NCBI GenBank assembly: GCA_002403995.1
Contig: DHIV01000134.1
Location: forward strand, 1-10,687
Reading direction: 5' to 3'
DNA from: Gallionella sp. UBA4737
Lineage (GTDB): Bacteria > Pseudomonadota > Gammaproteobacteria > Burkholderiales > Gallionellaceae
Length of the DNA stretch: 10,687 nucleotides
Each line of letters starts with the position of its first letter. Positions within the stretch are counted from its first letter, which is position 1. The position numbers and the translations under genes are program-made. Shown one piece after another: positions 1-4,936 of the stretch. Below the pieces are notes generated by a model, which worked only from the letters and a program-made list of their open reading frames with translations, did no database searches and was not told the DNA's origin.

Positions 1-1
1 T

Positions 2-199
2 CTTTCCGGCCGGGCGGCATGCTATCCGGGGATCCTGAACAGTCTGCGGGAAAAACTGAAGGTCCCTGTGGAGATACTCGACCCGGTGGTGGTCTTCGCT
101 TCGAAACACAGCAAGCCCCATGAGGAGGGCTTGGGCGCAGTAGCCGGGATTGCATTGACGACCGGGCTGGCTTTGCGGGGGGTGCCAACCAATGAGTGA
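2..199 (+). CDS. PilM-like pilus/secretion assembly ATPase, C-terminal fragment (5' end outside window)
   Basis: Only the last 65 residues are visible; the gene enters from the left edge and stops at TGA 197-199. The segment has the pattern of the C-terminal actin-like lobe of PilM proteins: a YPGILNSLREKL helix, a strand with VEILDP, then a Gly/Ala-rich GAVAGIALTTGLALRG helix. In PilM family proteins this is the end of the nucleotide-binding fold and precedes a short tail. PilM is cytoplasmic and binds the N-terminal tail of PilN, and a PilN-like gene follows directly, overlapping by 8 bases. The C-terminal domain of a GspL/MshI-type protein is an alternative, but the actin-fold ending and gene order favour PilM. 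Confidence 0.75.
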   Translation, partial: LSGRAACYPGILNSLREKLKVPVEILDPVVVFASKHSKPHEEGLGAVAGIALTTGLALRGVPTNE

Positions 200-842
200 A
201 ATGGACATGATCCCCGGTGATTACCGGCAAGGCCGCTCCGGTCGACGCCTGCTACGCCGATTTATCGTGGCGTGCGTGGTTGTGCTGTGCTGTATCGGAT
301 TGGCCAGGATGCTGCTGGGTTACCTGATATGGCGCGAAAACGTGCAGGTCGTCCGCCTCGAACAGCAGGAGCAGGTGGTTGAACAGAATAAAGCCCGGAC
401 CGAAGGATTCCGGCAGCAGAAGCAGGTGACTGAACAGCAGTTGGCCGCGTTGAACAAGCTGCGCGGTCGCGATCGTGTCGCACTCTTTTTGCGATCGATC
501 GACAATGTCTATATTGAAGGTGTCTGGCTCGACAGCCTGCATTTTATGCGCCGCAATGGCACCGGCAAGCTGCAGGCTCCCGGCGCGGTAAATTCGGGCA
601 TCATCGTGGTGCCGAATGGTGCCGAGACCGCACAATCGCTGCAAATAGACCAGGGGGCCGAGATGATCGGCCACGCAATGAATCATACCATGCTGGCTGA
701 ATTCATGCGCAATCTGGGCAAGCAGCCAACCGTGGCAGACCTGCGCCTGATCGATACCGGCACGAGGAACTATACGAACATCCAGGTAGTGGATTTCAAC
801 CTGTCCCTGCAACTGGACGAGAAAGTGCAGGAGCAGCCATGA
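192..842 (+). CDS. PilN-like inner-membrane assembly protein
   Basis: This 216-residue bitopic membrane protein has a short cytoplasmic tail (MDMIPGDYR at residues 4-12, resembling the conserved INLLP-type tail of PilN that docks into PilM). It then has an Arg-rich patch, one transmembrane helix at about 23-46, a Gln/Glu-rich probable coiled coil at about 50-90, and an alpha/beta periplasmic domain at about 95-210. That layout is typical of PilN/GspL C-terminal modules. The ATG at 192 overlaps the upstream stop; internal Met4 and Met6 are possible alternative starts. Its stop overlaps the next gene by 4 bases. The insertion-like stretch at about 122-156 is longer than I would expect in a minimal PilN. 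Family assignment rests on architecture and gene order more than on sequence motifs. Confidence 0.7.
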   Translation: MSEMDMIPGDYRQGRSGRRLLRRFIVACVVVLCCIGLARMLLGYLIWRENVQVVRLEQQEQVVEQNKARTEGFRQQKQVTEQQLAALNKLRGRDRVALFLRSIDNVYIEGVWLDSLHFMRRNGTGKLQAPGAVNSGIIVVPNGAETAQSLQIDQGAEMIGHAMNHTMLAEFMRNLGKQPTVADLRLIDTGTRNYTNIQVVDFNLSLQLDEKVQEQP

Positions 843-1423
843 TGGACAAAGTGGTTGATGCTATCAGCAGGCTGAATCCCCGTTTGGTGATCGGCATCAT
901 GCTGTTGATTGTCAGTCTGCTGGCTATTGAGGGCTGGATGCTGGTGTTGCGCAAACCTTATGCGGAATACCAGCAGATCGTCGCTACCCGGGCATCATTG
1001 GCATCGACGCTGAGCATGGCTTCAGATCAGTCCAGTGACCTGGAAAAACTGACCATCGAGCTCAAGCAGCTTACTGAAAAGCTCGGCGGCGAACTTCGCC
1101 TGCCCGCCTCGGACGACAAGATGGCGGCATCGTTGATGGAGGCGCTGGACCGTTCGGCAGTCGTGCATGGTGTGACGCTTTCCGGGGTCAAACCAAAGGA
1201 AAGAAAACAGGTCTCGGTATTTGAAGAGGTCCCCTTTGAAATCACTGCCAAGGGGCCGTACCTGCATCTATGCGCATGGATGCTGGATTTTGGAAAAACG
1301 CTGGGCAATAACGCGACGATCACCGAGTTTGATATGAAAAATACCAACGAAGAGCGAAAAGTGGCACTGTCGCTGAATATCGCACTGTATCGCCCGCTCA
1401 AATACAATGAGGTGGCCAAATGA
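839..1423 (+). CDS. PilO-like inner-membrane assembly protein
   Basis: The product is a 194-residue bitopic protein. It has a short cytoplasmic N-terminus, one transmembrane helix at about 16-37, a periplasmic helical coiled-coil stretch at about 42-85, and a ferredoxin-like alpha/beta domain at about 92-185 containing VPFEITAKGPYLHLCAWM, a common pattern in PilO (strand, then a helix that packs in the PilN/PilO heterodimer). A CAGGAG ribosome-binding site at 827-832 supports the ATG at 839, which overlaps the PilN-like stop as ATGA; a second ATG follows at 842. PilO and PilN normally pair through their periplasmic domains and link cytoplasmic PilM to the secretin through PilP. A GspM/MshJ-type role is the alternative. 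Confidence 0.72.
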   Translation: MMDKVVDAISRLNPRLVIGIMLLIVSLLAIEGWMLVLRKPYAEYQQIVATRASLASTLSMASDQSSDLEKLTIELKQLTEKLGGELRLPASDDKMAASLMEALDRSAVVHGVTLSGVKPKERKQVSVFEEVPFEITAKGPYLHLCAWMLDFGKTLGNNATITEFDMKNTNEERKVALSLNIALYRPLKYNEVAK

Positions 1424-1773
1424 GCGCGCGGGTTTATCGCCTTGGATTGATAGCCCTGATGGCGGGTCTGTTTCCCGTTGCAGCAACAGCCGAGCCGCTG
1501 CTGCACGACCCTTTCGCTCGTCCGTTTCAGATCGGTTCAACCCCATCGGCTGATGCAAATACCCCGAGGCACCCGAAATTGATCGCGGTGATAGTCGACG
1601 GCGAGAAATCGCTGGTGAATCTGAATGGCACGATTATCGGGATAGGCGAGGAAAAAGATGGATATCGCCTGATAAAGGTATGGGATCGCAAGGCGATATT
1701 CAAAAAAAGAAAGAAATGGGTCGTGCTGGAAATGTCATCCTTAAAGCCGGGCAATCAGAGAGGCAGTCAATGA
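1420..1773 (+). CDS. PilP/MshK-like periplasmic assembly protein
   Basis: This small protein of 117 residues has an N-terminal signal peptide (residues 1-24, hydrophobic core LGLIALMAGLFPVAA, probable cleavage after ATA). It is followed by a DPFARP motif (30-35) like the DPF/DP-x-RP segments of PilP, MshK and GspC. The compact beta domain at about 53-107 has the PilP/GspC homology-region pattern: a strand AVIVDG, then LVNLNGTIIGIGEE, then a positively charged RKAIFKKRKKWVVLEM end. There is no lipobox cysteine, so unlike classical PilP it is probably not a lipoprotein, which makes MshK an attractive comparison. The start overlaps the previous stop (ATGA) and has GAGGTG just upstream at about 1409-1414. 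It would bridge the PilN/PilO pair to the secretin. Confidence 0.65.
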   Translation: MSARVYRLGLIALMAGLFPVAATAEPLLHDPFARPFQIGSTPSADANTPRHPKLIAVIVDGEKSLVNLNGTIIGIGEEKDGYRLIKVWDRKAIFKKRKKWVVLEMSSLKPGNQRGSQ

Positions 1774-3095
1774 ATATGATCAAATACACGGTTTACACTG
1801 CATTTATTTTGCAATTGATCCTGGGCAGTGCGATCTGTCTGGCGGAACCGGCAAACGCTGTCAAACCTGAAGAGACCGAACGGGTGACGTTGAATTTCAG
1901 GAAGACCCCCATACAGGAGGTGTTCGATATTCTTTCCCGCAAGGACCAGGTCAACATCATTCTCGACAAGTCAGTGAGCGGGGTGGTTTCAGTCAATCTT
2001 TATGACATGAGTGTTCGTGATGCGATTTACCGGGTTGCCGAGGCGGCAGGTTACTCGGTGGAACTACGCAATGGTGACTATTTCATCCTGGACCGCAAGG
2101 ATGTCGGCATGGATCACCCCGGCGGGTTGATGCAGCTACGCACCTTCAAGGTACAGTATTCCGACCCCAAGCAAGTGGCTGAAATTCTCACCAAATATCT
2201 TTCACGCTATGGCAAGATCACGCCGCTCATCGACAGACGGATGATCGTCATCGAAGATACCCCGGAATTTTTGGATCGGGCTACCAAGCTGCTTCAGGAG
2301 CTGGATGCGGAACCTAAACAGGTGCTGATCGAGGCCAAGATACTTGAAATCACGCTCGATGACGGGGAAACCTATGGCGTGGACTGGACCAGGGTCTTTG
2401 GTTCAGCTTCAGGCGCGAACGGAAGTTTCGGCACCAATGGCCTGGCTTCAGGCAGCGTGGCAGGCGGACCGGTAGCGGCCGGATTTTTTTATAGTCTGAC
2501 GAACAAGAATCTGCAATTGTTTCTGGAAGCGAAAGCCACCAAGAACCGCGTGCGCACGCTCTCCACGCCGAAGCTTCTGGCGATGGAAAATCAGGAGGCC
2601 AAGGCCGTTATCGGCAATAGCACCGGATACCTGGTGACGACCACCATCAATCAGGTGACCACTCAAAGTGTGGAATTCCTCGAGTCCGGCGTGATTCTGC
2701 GGGTAACGCCCTCCGTCGATCAGCTGGGGCGCGTGATGCTGAAAGTCCACCCTGAAGTGAGTTCGGCCACGCTCAATGCAGGCATCCCGGACAAGAAGAG
2801 CACGGAAGTGACCACCGAGCTGCTCTGCGAAGACGGGGAGTCTGTTTTCATTGGCGGGCTGATCAAGAAGAATAGCAGTAACGACATAGTGGGCGTGCCG
2901 TTTCTGAGCAGCATACCGCTCATCGGTCATTTGTTTTCCAAGACTACGGAAACGGTGAACAATATTGAAACGGTAATCATCATCACTCCCAGGATTATTC
3001 AAAACCCACGGGCTGCAGATGACATTGCAGTGGAAAAAATCAAACAGATCGAACAAGACCCGGACTTGACCCTGGACTTCCCGATACATCCGTGA
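1770..3095 (+). CDS. Short secretin (PilQ/MshL/GspD superfamily outer-membrane pore)
   Basis: The product is a 441-residue secretin. I chose the ATG at 1770 because it overlaps the previous stop, has AGAGAGG upstream and begins a signal peptide (hydrophobic core at 8-25, cleavage near 25-30). An in-frame upstream start at 1680 would put 30 charged residues before the signal. Domains are an STN-type N0 domain (about 39-108), one N1/secretin_N domain (about 122-180, RTFKVQYSDPKQVAEIL) and the secretin barrel domain (184-410). The barrel shows QVLIEAKILEI, RTLSTPKLLAMENQEA, VEFLESGVILRVTPSV and the hallmark VPFLSSIPLIGHLF followed by ETVIIITPRII. It lacks the AMIN domains of classical PilQ and the several N domains of GspD, so it resembles MshL-like secretins. 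No pilotin-type lipobox is present. It ends the visible operon. Confidence 0.93.
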   Translation: MNMIKYTVYTAFILQLILGSAICLAEPANAVKPEETERVTLNFRKTPIQEVFDILSRKDQVNIILDKSVSGVVSVNLYDMSVRDAIYRVAEAAGYSVELRNGDYFILDRKDVGMDHPGGLMQLRTFKVQYSDPKQVAEILTKYLSRYGKITPLIDRRMIVIEDTPEFLDRATKLLQELDAEPKQVLIEAKILEITLDDGETYGVDWTRVFGSASGANGSFGTNGLASGSVAGGPVAAGFFYSLTNKNLQLFLEAKATKNRVRTLSTPKLLAMENQEAKAVIGNSTGYLVTTTINQVTTQSVEFLESGVILRVTPSVDQLGRVMLKVHPEVSSATLNAGIPDKKSTEVTTELLCEDGESVFIGGLIKKNSSNDIVGVPFLSSIPLIGHLFSKTTETVNNIETVIIITPRIIQNPRAADDIAVEKIKQIEQDPDLTLDFPIHP

Positions 3096-3128
3096 TCCAC
3101 CACCTCCAGTGACAAGATGGACATCTCA

Positions 3129-3150
3129 GTCCCCGAGCAAGCTCGGGGAC
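3129..3150. repeat. Perfect palindrome, 10-bp stem with 2-nt centre
   Basis: The left arm GTCCCCGAGC (3129-3138) is an exact reverse complement of the right arm GCTCGGGGAC (3141-3150), separated by AA. It lies 34 bases after the secretin stop and just before recognisable ATPase homology. No T-tract follows and the loop is too tight for a normal intrinsic terminator. It could be a REP-like intergenic palindrome or part of the rearrangement junction. It can also be read in frame into the ATPase remnant as PEQARGRL. Confidence 0.75.
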
Positions 3151-3155
3151 GCTTG

Positions 3156-3559
3156 GCGGGCTTCGTGTTTCAGTCGTTCCAGTTGCTGCCCGCGTTGACC
3201 GCGCTGGGAAACGTGATGCTGCGCTGGAACTGCACACCGCACCGGATGCGCGCGAGCGCGCCACGGAAGCTTTGCACCGCGTGGGATTGACGCAGCGCAT
3301 GGATCATCTGCCCAAGCACCTTTCCGGCGGCGAGCAGCAGCGCGTCGCGATCGCGCGCGCCTTCGTCGTCCAGCCGAAGATATTGTTTGCAGATGAGCCT
3401 ACCGGAAACCTCGACGCCGCCACCGGCAGCCAGATCATCGAACTGATGCTGGAACTGAACCGCGCACAGGGCACCACGCTGATCCTCGTCACCCACGACG
3501 AAGCACTGGCGCGGCGCTGCAACAGGCAGTTGCATTTGGCGGCGGGACGGGTGATGTGA
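3156..3559 (+). pseudogene. YbbA/LolD-type ABC transporter ATPase, 5'-truncated and frameshifted
   Basis: Two adjoining frames encode the last two thirds of an ABC ATPase. Frame 1 (from about 3156, possibly from ATG 3117) gives AGFVFQSFQLLPALTALGNVML with the Q-loop. At about 3222-3223 one base is missing (CG where a Pro codon is expected) and frame 2 continues LELHTAPDARERATEALHRVG. It then shows the signature LSGGEQQRVAIARA, Walker B ILFADEPTGNLD with D-loop, and the switch histidine in LVTHDEA, ending at TGA 3557-3559. The N-terminal part with the Walker A P-loop is absent. The pattern of conserved words matches YbbA/LolD, which normally pairs with the permease type encoded at 4937-7504. 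No functional ATPase can come from this copy, though a fragment could be translated from an internal start (for example ATG 3272). Confidence 0.88.
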
Positions 3560-3619
3560 TGTCGCAGCGTGGTCTACGCTAGCCAGGTTGGAAATGATTC
3601 TGAATAGGGGGGAAAAAGC

Positions 3620-4075
3620 ATGATGGCTGATAATAATTCCGTAGAGGGTAAGAGAATCAATCTTGTCAGAATTTCTTACATGCTGGCATCTTGGGTGCCG
3701 ATACCCTTCTGGATAGTAATCTATTACTTTGATTTGCTGCCGGTGTTATTCCCTTCCTATAAGGGGAAGGACCTAGTAACTCCTATGCTCGTTGCCCCTA
3801 TAGTAATTGCCGCTTTTGCAGCCCTTATTATGTATATATTCCATCGTCTTATTTCAAAAATCGAGAAAGATCGCTACCCGGTGAATAACGACTTTACCCA
3901 ACCGTCCCTGAGTGGCCTCCCTATGAATGATTTATTGTTCGAGTACATCAAGAAAAAATCGTATGGGAAATTATTTCTGGTAGTGGTTTGCTGGACTTCT
4001 CAATTTGTTGCCATCACAGCAAGGATGACAATATTTTTTGGTCTTTTTATAGCGTTCAAATATATTCGTGCCTGA
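3620..4075 (+). CDS. Hypothetical membrane protein, AT-rich
   Basis: I do not recognise the family of this 151-residue protein. It is preceded by a strong ribosome-binding site (AGGGGGGAAAA just upstream, good spacing to the ATG at 3620; a second ATG follows immediately). Hydrophobic segments lie at about residues 17-46 (with an aromatic WIVIYYFDLLPVLF run), 55-78 and 117-147, suggesting three membrane spans. A charged loop between spans two and three carries KIEKDRY and KKKSYGK. The gene is clearly richer in A and T than the flanking GC-rich genes and uses codons such as AAT, ATA and TTA freely, which suggests recent acquisition. It sits between the broken ATPase and the permease fragment, so it probably arrived with, or after, the disruption. 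No function is proposed. Confidence 0.7.
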   Translation: MMADNNSVEGKRINLVRISYMLASWVPIPFWIVIYYFDLLPVLFPSYKGKDLVTPMLVAPIVIAAFAALIMYIFHRLISKIEKDRYPVNNDFTQPSLSGLPMNDLLFEYIKKKSYGKLFLVVVCWTSQFVAITARMTIFFGLFIAFKYIRA

Positions 4076-4129
4076 TATTTTTTAGGTGCAAAAGCAACGC
4101 CGCACGTTTGGATCTACAGGGAAGATAAA

Positions 4130-4198
4130 ATGAACCTCCTCCGCCTCTCCCTCAATCTCTTGCGCCGCGACTGGCGCGTGCTGCTGGCCGTGGGTAGC
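4130..4198 (+). pseudogene. Decayed 5' fragment of a YbbP-type permease gene
   Basis: ATG 4130 begins MNLLRLSLNLLRRDWR, nearly identical to the start of the intact permease at 4937 (MNLIRLSLNLLRRDWR); the first 48 bases differ at 6 positions. Next to it the fragment lacks two 5-codon blocks present in the intact gene (AGEWR, and IALVL before AVGS). Similarity ends at about 4198 and REP sequence begins at 4203. A possible ribosome-binding site AGGGAAG (4118-4124) is retained. The reading frame runs on through the REP pair to TGA 4304-4306, giving a 58-residue chimera that is unlikely to be functional. Weak similarity to the other copy extends about 17 bases upstream of the ATG. Confidence 0.8.
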
Positions 4199-4202
4199 CC
4201 TA

Positions 4203-4233
4203 TTGGTGGATGCGCTGCGCTTATCCACCCTAC
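4203..4233 (-). repeat. REP element, copy 1 (outside the RAYT unit)
   Basis: This 31-base sequence is exactly inverse to copy 2 at 4265-4295. It contains an internal imperfect hairpin, GGTGGAT (4205-4211) with ATCCACC (4223-4229), around a GCGC-T-GCGC centre. Its GTAG end, the tetranucleotide typical of REPs associated with RAYT transposases, reads as CTAC at 4230-4233, so the element points leftward. With copy 2 it forms a BIME-like pair that could fold into a long hairpin around a 31-base spacer. Confidence 0.88.
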
Positions 4234-4264
4234 AGAAACACCATTCCTTTCCACTGAAAATGCC

Positions 4265-4295
4265 GTAGGGTGGATAAGCGCAGCGCATCCACCAA
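4265..4295 (+). repeat. REP element, copy 2 (left end of RAYT unit)
   Basis: The element starts with GTAG at 4265-4268 and ends with ATCCACCAA. It is an exact inverted copy of 4203-4233 over 31 bases, and its first 29 bases are an exact inverted copy of 4870-4898. It lies 27 bases from the transposase start and forms the left boundary of the probable element. Confidence 0.88.
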
Positions 4296-4319
4296 CCTAT
4301 TCATGAAAAAGGACGCAGC

Positions 4320-4838
4320 GTGAGCAACTATCGCAGGGCTTATCTCCCCGGCGGCATTTACTTCTTTACCGTCGTCGCCTTCAATCGCGTTCCGATTTTC
4401 ACCGATGAAGATCGCGTAGAAGCGCTGAGGCAGGCATTCCGCAAGGTAATGGCAACTCGTCCCTTCGAGATTGACGCGATGGTTATTCTGCCCGAACACC
4501 TGCACTGTATCTGGCGTATGCCGGAAGGCGATGCCGATTATTCCTCGCGCTGGCGTGAAATCAAGAAGGCCGCTTCGCGCCAGATCAGCACTGCTACCAA
4601 TGCACGCAACGAGCGCATGGTATGGCAGCGCAGATTCTGGGAGCATGCCATTCGCGATGAGGAGGATTGGCGCAGGCATGTGGATTACATTCATTACAAT
4701 CCGGTGAAGCATGGTTTGGCGAGCCGCCCCGGCGAATGGGCATGGTCGTCGTTCGGCAATGCCGTGAGCAATGGGTGGTATGAGCAATCATGGGGTGTTC
4801 ACGAACCGGCAACCATTGCCGGGATGGATTGCGAATGA
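4320..4838 (+). CDS. REP-associated tyrosine transposase (RAYT, Y1/HUH family)
   Basis: This protein of 172 residues has the IS200-like Y1 transposase fold. It begins YRRAYLPGGIYFFTVVAFNR (residues 4-23), a usual RAYT opening. It has the metal-binding HUH motif as H60-L-H62 within MVILPEHLHCIW, and a nucleophile region DYIHYNPVKHGL (122-133) where Tyr123 is the likely catalytic tyrosine. The helix with RRFWEHAIRDEEDW (104-117) and the SRPGEWAWSSF end (136-146) are also characteristic. The start is GTG 4320, chosen because AAAAAGGA (4306-4313) is well placed and the protein then starts at the family N-terminus. All expected catalytic residues are present, so the enzyme may be active. Its likely substrates are the three identical REPs next to it. 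Confidence 0.93.
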   Translation: MSNYRRAYLPGGIYFFTVVAFNRVPIFTDEDRVEALRQAFRKVMATRPFEIDAMVILPEHLHCIWRMPEGDADYSSRWREIKKAASRQISTATNARNERMVWQRRFWEHAIRDEEDWRRHVDYIHYNPVKHGLASRPGEWAWSSFGNAVSNGWYEQSWGVHEPATIAGMDCE

Positions 4839-4869
4839 TGATGGTGTATGTGCTTATGGAATGCAAAAT

Positions 4870-4898
4870 GGTGGATGCGCTGCGCTTATCCACCCTAC
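4870..4898 (-). repeat. REP element, copy 3 (right end of RAYT unit)
   Basis: The 29 bases are identical to 4205-4233 and exactly inverse to 4265-4293, with CTAC (GTAG on the other strand) at 4895-4898. It lies 31 bases after the transposase stop and 38 bases before the permease start, so it is part of the upstream region of the permease gene. Confidence 0.88.
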
Positions 4899-4936
4899 AT
4901 CAAAGGACAATTTATAGTTTCTTACATGGATAGAAA

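Larger units (their letters stand above)
4265..4898 (+). mobile_element. RAYT/REP element bounded by 29-bp inverted REPs
   Basis: A single transposase gene is bracketed by two perfect 29-base inverted REP copies (4265-4293 and 4870-4898), each with its GTAG tetranucleotide at the outer edge. This fits the known genomic arrangement of REP-associated tyrosine transposases, which are thought to act on REP ends as single-stranded DNA. No target-site duplication is visible, as expected for IS200-like Y1 chemistry. The unit sits between a decayed permease 5' fragment and the intact permease gene. Whether the whole unit moves, or only the REPs, cannot be told from one copy. Confidence 0.78.

Noticed and set aside
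1680..1769. Upstream in-frame start for the secretin
   Set aside because: It would place a charged extension in front of an evident signal peptide and overlap the PilP-like gene by 94 bases; ATG 1770 has a ribosome-binding site and a coupled overlap.
3129..3150. Palindrome as an intrinsic terminator of the secretin operon
   Set aside because: There is no T-tract after the stem and the two-base centre is too tight for a standard terminator loop.
4230..4787. Minus-strand open frame of 185 codons over the RAYT gene
   Set aside because: It is antisense to a transposase with all catalytic motifs and has no domain of its own.
4886..4918. Possible promoter for the permease using TTATCC in the REP and TATAGT at 4913-4918
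   Set aside because: The spacing is 21 bases and the -35 match is poor, so I do not support it as a promoter.
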